NCBI GenBank assembly: GCA_021521415.1 | Contig: JAIQDT010002035.1 | Span: 1 to 64,000 of the forward strand | DNA length: 64,000 nt | DNA from: Bidens hawaiensis | Lineage: Eukaryota > Streptophyta > Magnoliopsida > Asterales > Asteraceae | Direction: 5' to 3' | Part shown: positions 22,691 to 33,603 of the stretch, one piece after another | Numbering within the stretch: the first letter of the stretch is position 1 | How the letters are laid out: every line of letters begins with the position of its first letter | Program-made: the position numbers and the translations under genes | Notes under the pieces: generated by a model | Told to the model about the DNA's origin: nothing | What the model saw: the letters and a program-made list of their open reading frames with translations, nothing else | The model's database searches: none

Positions 22691-22868
22691 TCTTCTGTCA
22701 AATGCAATCAGAATCGGAAGTCAACAACAGGTGGTTGTCAGTTTCTTGGAGGCAGATTAGTGTCATGGCAATGCAAGAAGCAGACCTCAGTCGCCATTTC
22801 AACCTGTGAAGCAGAATACATGGCAGCATCCAACTGCTGCTCCCAGGTTCTTTGGATTCAACAACAAA
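22688..22868 (+). pseudogene. Copia C2 RNase H C-terminal tail
   Basis: In a different frame from the protease. KSTTGGCQFLGGRLVSW, then TCEAEYMAASNCCSQVLWIQ, is the canonical end of a copia RNase H. Everything from the integrase through the first part of RNase H is missing upstream. The frame runs out just after the start of the following extra ORF. Confidence 0.85.
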
Positions 22869-25748
22869 ATGGCTGCTGTAGCTGGAGCAGGCGGCGCAGG
22901 TGGTGATGAAGGAGGAGACAACCAAAGACAGTTTTTCCCGGGTCATAACATGTACATAACATTAGACCCGGACGCGAGTGGTGTTGATGATTTCCGCAAG
23001 ATCATCACGTTCTTACTACGCTCGCGTATATTCCACGCGATTACCACAACACTGCCGATATCTTTGCCAAACATCGAAGACTTCTGGCAGACCGTGGAGT
23101 ATCACTGTCGCGTCGAGCCCCCGGTGATGCGAGCAACGGTCAACAATCAGATTGTTCAGTTCTCATCTGAACAGATCCGGGCGGCTTTGCGGTTCAGAGA
23201 TGAAACAAGAGATGATCCGACAGATTTTGTGGCTCCTTTCCGAGATGGAGCGTTTCTGAGAATGGGATACTCTGGTCCCTTGGGGGATACTCAGAGACGC
23301 AAGGGATTCTTGCTTGACTAGTGGCGCTTTCTCATGCATGTCATGATCGTGTGCATGTCAGGGAGAAAGGCTGGTACTGATGGGATGGGCGCGACCATGC
23401 AGTCGGCGATGACTGCTCTGACTTACAATAAGCGTTACAGCTTCAGTCAGATGGTCTTCTATGAGATAGATCGACAAAGAAGAGCGGTGGCGCGTGAGAG
23501 ATTTCTCATGTATCCAAGATTTCTCCAAATGATCTTGAATCACGTTGCTCCAACGCTACCTCAGCGCCGCCCAATCAGATATGTAGAAAGTGTGAGTAAA
23601 AGAATCTTCGCCCAATGCAGATCTTCCAGTGCGAGGAGTAAACCTGAGCTCCGTCCTCGACATACTCCACTATTTGGGTACTTGATCAACCCGGAGTATG
23701 TGCCAGCTCGTGGGGACGAGTTTCGGGACCCGGCACCACAACAGGCTGGAGCACCTCAAGCTATACCTGCTGCTCCTGTTGTGTCACCGGAGGAGAATGT
23801 AGACCTTGATGCTGCATTTGGTGGTCAAGGCTTCTTTGATATGGAGAGGGTTGATCCTGAGGAAAATGTGCATGTCTCAGTTTAAAGGGTTTCGAGTGTG
23901 AATGTGACTAGGACAGCTACAACGGTAGCTGATTCTGATTCTGATAATGATGTGAATGAAGCGAGACGATTCTTGGTAATTCAAGAACGTATTCATTGGA
24001 AAAGAAAGAGAACTGATGATGACAGCGAGTCAGATTATGAAGAAGAAGTACATCAGTTGATTCGCAGATCAAGAAGGGAGAGGACAGGTGCAGGATCGGG
24101 AGCTGGTGAGAGCTCAAGGGTGGTACGTTTCACTCCACCAGCACTGTCCGGTATGACAATGGTCCCTTCATCATTACAAGTTACAAGGCCAAGCGCCACG
24201 GACGTTCCCGTGGTGGCTACCTCATCTTCATTTGGCCTCCCACCCACTACATTCCAACTATCGGCTCCTGAGATTGTATCGTTGCCACCTCCAACTCTTA
24301 CTCCAACGGAGGTCGTGGCAAGATTTATTGAGTCGACGGTTGTAGCAACTGCAGGATTATCAGTTACGTTGCCACCTGCGGTTACGTTTACGCCTACTTC
24401 TGAGGTCCCGGTTACATTGGAAATCCCTCCTCAGTACACTCAAGATATATCACATCTGAGGTTTGATTTCGATGCAACCTTATCAGACTCTGAACGAATA
24501 GCAGCACTTGAACGGGTCGTGGCAGAACAATCAAGGGTGAATCTTATCCAGACTCATGCTATTCAACGCCTCGTTGCAGAGAATCAGATACAGTCGTCCC
24601 TGCTGGTAGAACATGGCAAAATCATTGATGCTTTGAAGGAGTTCTTGGCATCTCAGGGGGAGACGAGCTGTAAAGGCGATGAGCTGAGGATTAAGAAGCG
24701 AAATGATAGAGACGATGATCCCAATGCATCGAAAGGTGCAGGTGGAGAGTTGCCAAGAACTGAACAAGCTCTTGGGACTTCCACAACTCAGGGGGAGTCG
24801 ACAAGTGCAGCTGGTGGTGATGATGTGGTGGCAGTGGACGTTGAGGAGATGGATGATGAGTTTGTAGGAGATGATGATGTATTACCAGTTGATGAGATAG
24901 AGAAGATTGGTGCAGAGATTGTTATTGATAATGAGATAGAAGAGGGAGAGATTGTAGAGGAGAATGTGGAGCATGAGATTCCGGAAGTCGATAAGGCAGA
25001 TATGAGTCAAGAGATTGGAAATGATGAGACAGAATGGGAAGAGCAGCCAAGATGGAAAGAAGGCTACGCTCAGTGGTTTGTAAAAATGAAGAAACCGGCG
25101 GTCCCTACTATGTTTAAGAAGAGTTACAACATTAGAGGTTATGCTGAATCGAGAAAGGGGATTATTTGCTGGATATATGATGACCAGTTGAGGCTCTTTG
25201 TTATTAAAAGATATGATGGTGTTCAGTACTTCAAGAGGCTGTTGAGATCGTTGAATACATTGCCTGAATGTGAAGTGAAAGACTTAGCCAGATTGGGGTT
25301 AATAAGCAGAAGTGATGATAATATGGCTAGAGTCATTGGGAAGATTGTTTGGAAGGAAAGTATAAAAGAAAATAAGTTCGAGCTGTTGAAACCACAAAAG
25401 GGAAAACTCATTGAAGACAAAGATAGAGGATTGAGATCAGATGGCAAGCCTTGGATGATTATGAAGTATAAACTGATCCGGTGTTTAAAAGAAGTGCCGA
25501 TGAAACAAATGCCCAAGGACGTGCTGAAAGATCTGAAGTGGTGGTATGTATATTGTGAGACAGCTGAAGCAGTAATGGAGGACGAAGATGAACAAGAGCT
25601 GCTGAGAGTATATGATCCGATGCATCTAGTGAACTTGTCTCAAGCTGATCTGCAGGTGCTGAATGAGAAGAAGATATTCTATATTCCTGCTTGGAAAGAC
25701 GAAGCGAGGAAATATCAAAGAGTTGTTTCTGTTTGTGTACGAGAATGA
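22869..25748 (+). pseudogene. Extra ORF downstream of pol in copia C2 (two stops)
   Basis: 960 codons in one frame from ATG 22,869, interrupted by TAG at 23,319-23,321 and TAA at 23,883-23,885. The N-terminal part (PGHNMYITLDPD, DFRKIITFLLRSR, YPRFLQMILNH) matches my memory of a domain that follows RNase H in many Asteraceae copia polyproteins, sometimes annotated longin-like. The remaining 616-codon open part has an Arg/Ser-rich region, a Pro/Thr-rich stretch, a leucine-rich coiled coil (about residues 195-250), a very acidic stretch (about 300-385) and a globular C-terminus (ICWIYDDQLRLFVIKR, PWMIMKYKLIRCL). Its position equals that of env-like ORFs, but I see no signal peptide or membrane segment. 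Function unknown. Confidence 0.75.
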
Positions 25749-25830
25749 GTGCATGCTTGAAGATGAAGATACAAGATTGTTGAAGATTACAAGACACGTG
25801 CTTTGAAGCTAAAGATATGAAGCTACTGCC

Positions 25831-25840
25831 AAGGGGGAGT
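25831..25840 (+). other. Polypurine tract of copia C2
   Basis: AAGGGGGAGT immediately before the 3' LTR, the expected primer site for plus-strand synthesis. It lies about 85 bases after the extra ORF's stop. Confidence 0.85.
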
Positions 25841-25841
25841 C

Positions 25842-26276
25842 TGTTGGTACATGATGTCAGTAGTTCAGTATATAGTGTCTGTAATCGAGTCGTTTGGATT
25901 AGTATTTTGTATTAAGCGAAGTTAGCTAACAAGTTCGCTGATATAGGCGAACTTGTTAGATAAGCGAAGTTAGTAACAACTTCGCCTGAACATGCCAGGC
26001 GAAGTTGTCGTCTTATATATCGGCTAGGTTACGGCTGAGATAAAAAAGACGAGTTGATCGAGTGAATCAGTTAATCATTGTATCGAGCTTACGAGTCCAG
26101 TGTTTGTGATTGATATCACGTGTTTCCAGTTGCAATATACAACGTGTCTTTGCTTATTGTAACGTGTGTTCGATTGTGTTAACGTATATCGTCTTCTACG
26201 CTCGTAACGTCTTACGTAGGGATTCCGCACCTACGTAAAACGAGATATTCCGTGTCGATCCGGCTGGGAACCTACA
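25842..26276 (+). repeat. 3' LTR of copia C2 with hairpins
   Basis: 435 bp, TGTTGGTACA... to ...GGGAACCTACA. It holds a 13-bp perfect hairpin with 8-nt loop (25,926-25,938/25,947-25,959, stem CTAACAAGTTCGC) and GCGAAGTT-AGTAAC-AACTTCGC (25,964-25,985). A TATA-like CTTATATATC follows at about 26,012. Overall sequence differs strongly from the 5' LTR, although the order of landmarks is the same. Confidence 0.85.
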
Positions 26277-26281
26277 GTACT

Positions 26282-26999
26282 ACTAATATAACAATTGACA
26301 TTTATTTTCCAAACTAGGACCATCAACTCTAAGCATGGGTGGCATTTTTTTTACGTTTTTAGTTCATTTTTTGTATTTATATATATGTTATTATTATTTA
26401 TTGGTCAAGAACCTATCTATTTTGACATTTGAAGCAAGCACCAGATCACCATCATGTGTAGTGGCACCATGTATATTTTGTTATTCAAACAACTATCATC
26501 ACAAACCACTCCAAAACCAACATTCCAATTCGTTTAACACGCTTCAACTTTTGATCAAACTAGCAGTTGTAACCTTAATTAAAATTTATAAACAAGCTTT
26601 TCCATTGGTCTATACTTTTGGCCCATTTCATTTAAGTTCCTACATTCTGACACGTTTAATTAATTACTCATTGGATCTAATAATTCTTTAAAGCTTGTAT
26701 TTTTTAAAGAATCAATTTATGTGCATGACTATACACTTGTATATCTGGTTTAGGGGTTAGTTGTAATATGCACTTTTGTTTTAACATGTCCAAACTGGTT
26801 ATTGAGATGGTCTATTGCATCACTAATGAGTCGGTCAATTAAGAAAAGCAACTTAAAATGAAATGAGTCAAATAACTTGGACAATTACATCATTTCTAAT
26901 GCATATTTGACGAAAACAATGACCTTATTTTGTAAAATTTTGTGGATTGAACACTTAATCTGATTAAAATAAAGGGTTAAACAATCTTTTAAATGACAT
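26282..26999. other. AT-rich spacer, nothing identified
   Basis: About 700 bases of AT-rich DNA to the right of C2. A 118-codon ORF at 26,335-26,691 is hydrophobic, low in complexity and has no recognisable motif; I do not regard it as a gene. The left flank of C2 (18,470-18,630) and this stretch were contiguous before C2 inserted. Confidence 0.5.
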
Positions 27000-27392
27000 C
27001 ACCCAAATATAACCTTACAAAGGTTACAACTAATTAACATTCCAAAGATGCGCAACAACCTTGATGAAATTGGGGAACTAAACAAGACCAGAGTCGAATG
27101 CTTTGAAATAGGAGTGAATTAAATATATTGTTTTGTTGTGTCTTCAATCCATGAACGAGGCTTGTATTTGAATGACAAACGAGGAAAAGATTGAAGTTTC
27201 CAATTGAATGACACGTTAATTCAGTAATTGAAGATGGAGTCGTTTGAAGGAGCACATGTTAAACCCTTTTGAGTTTTGGTGACCAGCCTCACAATCTCAA
27301 GCCCATCCAGAATAAGCCCATTATGCAAAATAAACAAAAAATAGAAAAAGATTATAAGGAAAGCATACGAATTAAATTGATTAATTTTAACA
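27000..27392 (-). repeat. Probable 3' LTR of copia C3 (left end uncertain)
   Basis: Minus-strand sequence beginning TGTTAAAATTAATC at 27,392, directly after the polypurine tract, so it should be the 3' LTR. The far end is not defined because no matching 5' LTR is visible in the window. Confidence 0.45.
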
Positions 27393-27404
27393 CCCTCCCT
27401 CGAT
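27393..27404 (-). other. Polypurine tract of copia C3
   Basis: Minus-strand AATCGAGGGAGGG lies between the pol stop codon (27,405) and the TGTTAA LTR start. Confidence 0.75.
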
Positions 27405-30400
27405 TTAATTCACAAAAAAGTTAATTAAACCAAGTTTGTCACAGAGGTAGTTATGTTGAGATATACCAAGACCTTTAGTATCAGCTGGTTGCTCAGTTGT
27501 ATCAATTTTATTAACTTTAAAAGTTCCAACCATTACCCTTTCTCTCAGAAAGAATAGGTCGATCTCAAAGTGTTTTGTTCTTTCGTGAGAAACAGGGTTT
27601 GCAGAAATAAATATAGCAGCAGTATTATCACAATGAAGATTTATAGGAAGAGATTGACTGACCTGAAAATCATTAAGAAGTTTTAGAATCCAAATAAGTT
27701 CACCTCCAGTTATATTGAGAGCCCTATACTCAGCTTCGGCTGATGAGCGAGACACTGTACTTTGTTTTTATCTCTTCCATGAGATTAAGCAGTCGCCCAA
27801 ATAAACACAATATCCAATGACACGTCTACGGGTGGCTAAGCACTTTCCCCAATCCGAGTCAGAGAATCCTTTTAACTCAAAGTTGGTCCCCTTTTTTTAT
27901 AAAAAATACCTTTACCTGGACTTGTCTTAAGGTACCTTAGTAGCCTTAAGGCAATTTGGATGTGTGAGTTGAGAGGTTGGTGCATGAATTGACTAAGACA
28001 TTGGACCGTATAAGAGATATCAGGTCGGGTTAATGTTAAATAAATGAGTTTCCTGATTAATGCCTGATACTCGGTTTTATTTTGAATTAAAAAATCATTT
28101 TTGTCATGGTTTGCTTCATCAAAAAATTGAACATTTTGTTCTAAAGGGTTCCCCACCGGTTTACACCCTAATAACCTAAAATCATTTAAGAGTTATAAGC
28201 AATATTTCCTTTGGTTTAGACACAGACCATTTTCATTTACTAGTTTTCAATACCCAAAAAATATTTTAAGTTGCCCAAATCCTTAATCATAAAACTCTGA
28301 TTCAGTTTTTGTTTTATTTTATCAATTTCAATTTCACAATTTCCTGTGATAATTATGTCATCAACATAAACAAGAAGAATAACAAGTTTTGAATCAAAGG
28401 TTTTTATAAACAAGGAAACATAATTTTTGTTTTGTTTAAAACCAAACCCAAGAAGAGTGGAAGTTAGCTTTACATTCCGTTGTCTAGGGGCCTGTTTCAG
28501 CCCATATAAAGACTTTACTAACTTGCAAACTTTTCCATTCTCAAAAGTAGACTCAACCCCCTCAGGAATAGTTATGTAGACATCCTCATTCAATTCCCCA
28601 TATAGAAAAGCAATATTAACATCAAGTTGAAAAGGATTCCAGTTAGACTGCACATCAAGAGCAATTACGGCTCTAACAGTTACCATTTTAACAATCAGGG
28701 AGAAAGTCTCGTCAAAATCAAGACCCTCCTTTTGACTATACCCTTTTGCAACAAGTCTCGCTTTATAGCGCTCAATTTCACCATTTGACTTGTACATGAT
28801 CTTATAGATCCATTTACATCCTATTGCCTTCGGTTTTTTGTAAGTCTGTAATTTCCCAAGTTTTGTTTTTGATTAGGGCTTCTATTTCACTATTCATGGC
28901 ATTTACCCAATTAATGTCATTGCATGCTTGCTGATAAGTCCTAGGTTCAACACTTTGGTCCAGTAAGGAAAGAAAGCAAAAATTCTGGGTAGACAATTTA
29001 GCATAGTTAACATATTTTTCTATCCCATATTTTACTGTTCCCTCAACCATATATTCATTGTATTTTCTAGGTAAAGAACTGGGTCTATTAGATCTTCGAA
29101 AGACATCCGAGGTTGTAGTTTGGGGGCCCTCATAGGAGTTTATATTATCCATAATTTCATCATTGGAAGTTGCAACATTGATAGGATTGTGATCATCCTG
29201 AGGTGCTCCTGTTGGACAAGCTAGGTCTAATGCCTCAACATTGTCGGTGGTTTCATTAGTGAAGCTAGGTCCACTAGAATCCTTACCGGTTGTTTGCAGC
29301 GATCTACTAGCTATATTATCATCAGATTCAACATGAATCTCAAGATTGTTTGTGGTCCTACTAATGTTACCATCATCCTTGGATACCTCCCATCATCACC
29401 GGACAAAAAAATTTTAGTCTCAGAATTTTTGATTGAAAAATATTCATCAAAGATGTTTAGACTATTTAAATTATCATTGTTAGGTAGATCAATTTTCTTA
29501 ATAAGAGGAAAAAGGTTTTCATAGGATTTAACATCCTTGAGAGGAAAATAGTTTTTATAGAATTTAACATCTCTTAAGTAAAATATGGATCTATCATCAA
29601 GATATAGAAGTTTATACCCTTTTTTTCAAATGAATAACCTATAAAAACACTTTTAGAAGCTCTACTTTCAAATTTTGATTTTGGATTTAAATTTGTAGCA
29701 AAACAGAGACAACCAAAAACTCTGAGATGTAAGAGAGGAGTTTTTTTTTCAAACAACAATTCAAAGGGTGTCTTTTCATTTAGCACGGAGGAGGGAGTCC
29801 TGTTAATTAGATAGGTAGCTGTTAGTATACATTCAGACCAAAGGTTTAATGGGACTCTACTCAGAAATAATAAGGATCTAGCAACATTTAGCAGGTGTCT
29901 ATGTTTCCTTTCAACAATTCCATTTTGTGGGGGTGGGGGTGGGGGTGGGGGTATGAACACATGTAGTTTGATGAAGTATTCCATTGGATTTTAAAAATAG
30001 CTTAAACTTCTTATTTATAAATCATATGCCATTGTTAGTTCTAAAGCATTTTATATCTTTTGTAAATTGTATTTTCAAGAGTTGGACAAAGCTTTTAATA
30101 TTAAAGAACACTTCATCTTTAGACTTAAGCATGTAAACCCAAACACATCTTGAATAGTCATCCACAATTGTTAAGAAAAATTTTACCCATCCCTACTAGT
30201 GACCCTAAAAGGGCCCCATAAATCAAGATGAACTAAATCAACATTTTTGGATTTATTCTCACTTAGTGGAAAAGGTTCTCTAGTTTGTTTAGCCCTATGA
30301 CATGTCTCACAGGGTATGAACAAATTTGTTTGATTAAGATTAAGACTCAACTCATGTTTTAAAACATTTAGAACTTGGTGAGAGGGATGACCAAACCTAG

Positions 30401-30812
30401 CATGCCATAAGGTAGCATTTTCATTATTGGGACCTAAGCTATTATCACATATAAAAGTACCTGGAACAGAAAGAAGGTTGTGCACAGAAAGAAGGTTGAC
30501 ACAATATTCAGGGACAACAAGAACATCATACAGAATAACTCCATCAGCAAGTTTAAGTTTACCAATAGAGGTTCTTTTAGCTTTTGTTCCATTTGGGTGA
30601 TGAATTAACATGCCAAAGTGAGATACATCAATAAGATCAAACATTGATGTGTCAGATACAACCATGTGTTGATTGGCCCCAGAGTCAATTATCCACCCTT
30701 TAGGATTATTATTAATAAAATTTATAGTCCCAGAAAAAAAATGACCCACAACTAGTGAATTGACAATTACCTGCCATGTTACAGCTTCCTTGGTCCGCTT
30801 TGACAGGTTCAT
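27405..30812 (-). pseudogene. Copia C3 pol: protease-integrase-RT-RNase H (frameshifted)
   Basis: Read from 30,812 down, all copia pol domains appear in order. Protease: WIIDSGANQHMV (active Asp kept). Integrase: zinc-binding LWHARFGHPS...CETCHRAKQ, core HLDLWGPF, then [11 protein letters not shown] and VFGCLCF near 29,574-29,984. RT: YKARLVAKGYSQKEG, YGLKQAPR and the YVDDIIITG catalytic box at 28,240-28,797. RNase H: RPDISYTVQCLSQFMH, SSAEAEYRAL and CDNTAAI..., ending at 27,405. The frame breaks at several points (e.g. near 28,800, 29,570 and 30,180) and a stretch at 29,152-29,574 is open in no useful frame. It is a dead element. Confidence 0.9.
29929..29952 (+). repeat. (GGGGGT)4 G-quadruplex-type microsatellite
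   Basis: Four runs of five G separated by single T on the plus strand, inside the integrase region of C3 immediately before the conserved QNGIVERK motif. In the coding (minus) strand it reads as a run of prolines that replaces the usual residues at that site. Confidence 0.85.
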
Positions 30813-31742
30813 TAATTAATGACATAAGTTTGGCAAATTGATCAGTAGTAAACTGTTGGGAAATGCTTACATTTGTAGAAGTTTCATTAGAAGCACAATT
30901 ACTTTTAGCTTTCATTTTACCATTGTAATTTGCAGGATACCCAACTATTTCATAGCATCTTTCAACCACGTGACCCAACTTATTGCAATTTGTGCATTTT
31001 AGGTGAGCATTTTTGAAATAGGTTTTTTAAAAGTGTTAACTTTGGCAGCAAAAGCAGCTGGTTGAGTTATGTTTGATGAAGCTATTCCCTTGTGAGATTC
31101 TTCTCCCGAGATAAGAGCAAACGCAGCCTTTAAAGAGGGTAAAGGATCCTTTGTTAGTATATAAGACCTCAAGGGCTGATAGGTTTCATCTAACCCCAAT
31201 AAAAATTGCATTAACCTGATATTTTGATTAAACTATGCTATTCTTTCCTCAGCGTTACACGTACACTGAGGTAGCTCACTTAAAGAATCAAATTGCCTCC
31301 ATCGGGAGGTTAACTTATGGTAATATTCAAAAACTGTTAAGCCATTTTGTTTTAAAAAAACAAATTTGTTGATGTAATTTAAAATAACTGAACCATCTAC
31401 TTTTGAATAAGTTTCTTTAAGTTCATTTCAAATATTTGAACAACAAAAAGATCATCTAAAATAGAGTTGAGTATCCAAGATAGAACCACAGAATTGCACC
31501 TATCCATTGACGGGCTAGGACATCATTAGTGGTTGATTTAACACATGATTTATCAACGAAGCCAAATTTGTTTTTAACATGCAATGCGAGTTCCATAGCA
31601 TTAGCTCAAATATTATAGTTTTAGTCCCTTTTAGTTTAACACTAACAATAGTTAAGGTATTAGTGTCACTAGCATGCAAATATAACGGGTCATCGAAATC
31701 TAAACTACTAATCAAGGTAGTAGCCGGATTGATATTAGCCAT
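30712..31742 (-). pseudogene. Copia C3 Gag (broken)
   Basis: Starts at 31,742 with DPLYLHASDTNTL, the N-terminal signature of the gag-polypeptide family of copia elements. A middle piece at 30,999-31,211 (FLLGLDETYQPLRSYIL) and a CCHC knuckle near 30,960-31,000 (CTNCNKLGHVVERC) followed by YEIVGYPA complete it. Frameshifts and stops separate the pieces. Only one knuckle and a short length distinguish it from the C1/C2 Gags, so C3 belongs to another copia lineage. Confidence 0.85.
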
Positions 31743-31810
31743 TTCTTATCACACACACACAACCAATAAATAGAACACTAGGCACGTTTAAGATTGCAGC
31801 GGAAAAAGGT

Positions 31811-31863
31811 AATAATAACAATAATAGTAATAGTAATAGTAATAGTAATAATAATAATAATAA
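31811..31863. repeat. (TAA)n/(TAG)n microsatellite split by Helitron H1
   Basis: AATAATAACAATAATAG... ending AATAATAATAA at 31,863; the tract resumes as TAATAATAATAATAA at 36,708. Removing H1 restores a continuous trinucleotide repeat, which fixes both Helitron boundaries. Confidence 0.85.
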
Positions 31864-33136
31864 TCTACCCTCTCTACTTCTCAATCACCCAAAAATTTAT
31901 TTTCCCGCCCATAACAATAATAAGGCCCCTTTATTATTCTCCATGATGATTTATTATTTAGGGTTTATTATTATCTCCATCAAATCCGTCTCACAATACG
32001 CTTCATCTTCCCTCCTGATTCTTATTTTTCATCCCTTATTCTTAATACCCGGATTCAATCATTATTCAAGAATAAACGGGGCATGGTTTAACGAACTGAA
32101 TCTGGATATACCATATATAATCGATTGCTACAGATTCACTAGGTATGTTCAAAATCTAATCTTCTATTGGTATTATTTTTTTGGTGTATGGTGTGATTTT
32201 GATTGGTATCATCACATATCAACGTGTTGTGATTTTGATTAAGGATAGCAAACTCTATGCATACAGTTTTGAGTGTTTCACTAACAGCTTGATCGTTCCC
32301 GGCCGAATCAATTTTCTTTTAAGGGCTGCAATGAGTACTCAGTTCAAGAAACTTGATCTTTAAATATCATCGCATCATGTTTGTATTTTTATGTTTGTAT
32401 AGCCATAATAGTCATAATACTGATTTGCTAAACTTTTAGTATTACAAAATGTTGCAACTCTTCATATTTGGTTTTTTAATTAATAGACTTTGTTTACTGT
32501 TACTTAATATATTAAGGTTTTAGCGCCATAATAGTCAACATTACTATTTGTTGAAGAAGATGATGGTCATGTTGTGACAGGCTATAAAAGTTGAGATTTT
32601 TTGATACTTTGATGAGAACCATATTTATCAGAGGAATTACTTAAACATAATGATCAGTTACAGGAGAAGGATGTAAATTTAAATACGTTTTCACTAATTA
32701 ATTTATTCATGTTACCATAATAATTAGTTTTCTTGATCTTGCAATTTGTTTTTGTGGTCAGCACTACATCATTATTTTTGTTCCTTAGATTAATACCTAA
32801 TTTCCAAAGTAAGAATAGCTTCTGTTAGTGTTTGGTATCATTAGGCCAAGTGCCCAAGAGGTGAGCACCATGTATATGACTTATACGCTATTAGGTTATT
32901 ATTCACACCATCAAATGTCTCTATGTAGTTATTATATTGTGTTTTAAATTGGTGAACTTTTCATCATTTGTAGCTGTGTCTCTCTTGTCTGTATATCAAG
33001 TTTGTTTGTGTAATTTTGATGATTGATACAAGTGTTAGTTTCTATTTTCCTGCTATGTTAATTGCACATTTGATGGTGATTATAACCATAGCTTTAGTAT
33101 TTAGGTTAACAATAAAACTAACTAATGAATTTGAAT

Positions 33137-33603
33137 CAATGTTGCAAAAGTCGTTAGGCGGTCTCTAGGCGGCCGACCCCCTTTGAGGGAGTACTCGGAG
33201 TACTCGGGGGGTAATCGGAGAGTACTCGGACATGGTAAATATAAAGAAAATTAATATTTGGCTATTATATATATGTCAAATATCATAAGTTTACTAATAT
33301 TAATAACAAAATAGGTGAATATCAATATAAATAAAAGAAATAAATTTTTAAATATAAAATATTATCAAAATTACTAATCATTAATTAAAAAAATGATATT
33401 TGTTCTTTAATATTATTGAAATAACAATTATGTTTTATTTTTTTATAGTCAAAATCGGTCCAAGTTCACCGATAAGATGTGATTCTGGCTGAGGTTGACC
33501 ACATTTGACCGATTCTTAGTAACTAGGCGGATTTATAGAAACTCGCCTCGGTGACATACCTTGTAGCGAGTACTCGGCCTTGTAATCCTACTTTTACAAC
33601 ATT
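33137..33603. mobile_element. MULE-type MITE with 9-bp TSD
   Basis: A 467-bp element with imperfect terminal inverted repeats (AATGTTGCAAAAGTCG against AATGTTGTAAAAGTAGG read from the other end). It is flanked by the 9-bp duplication AATTTGAAT (33,128-33,136 and 33,604-33,612). Nine-bp duplications are typical of Mutator-like elements. The ends are rich in GAGTACTCGG words. It has no ORF. Confidence 0.8.

Larger units (their letters stand above)
18636..26276 (+). mobile_element. Ty1/copia element C2, complete ends, TSD GTACT
   Basis: A 7.6-kb element bounded by TGTTGG (18,636) and CCTACA (26,276). It is flanked by GTACT on both sides (18,631-18,635; 26,277-26,281). Order: 5' LTR, primer site, hairpin leader, gag, protease remnant, RNase H tail, extra ORF, polypurine tract, 3' LTR. 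Integrase and most of RT are deleted, so it is non-autonomous. The two LTRs are much less alike than expected for a single insertion. The large two-knuckle Gag and the ORF after RNase H recall Sirevirus-type elements; that placement is inference. Confidence 0.9.

Noticed and set aside
22869..25748. Envelope glycoprotein gene
   Set aside because: Position fits, but no signal peptide, membrane segment or cysteine pattern is visible.
26335..26691. 118-codon hydrophobic ORF
   Set aside because: AT-driven composition, no motif, no support from neighbours.
31943..32363. ORFs at the start of Helitron H1
   Set aside because: Low complexity and no domain; likely chance.
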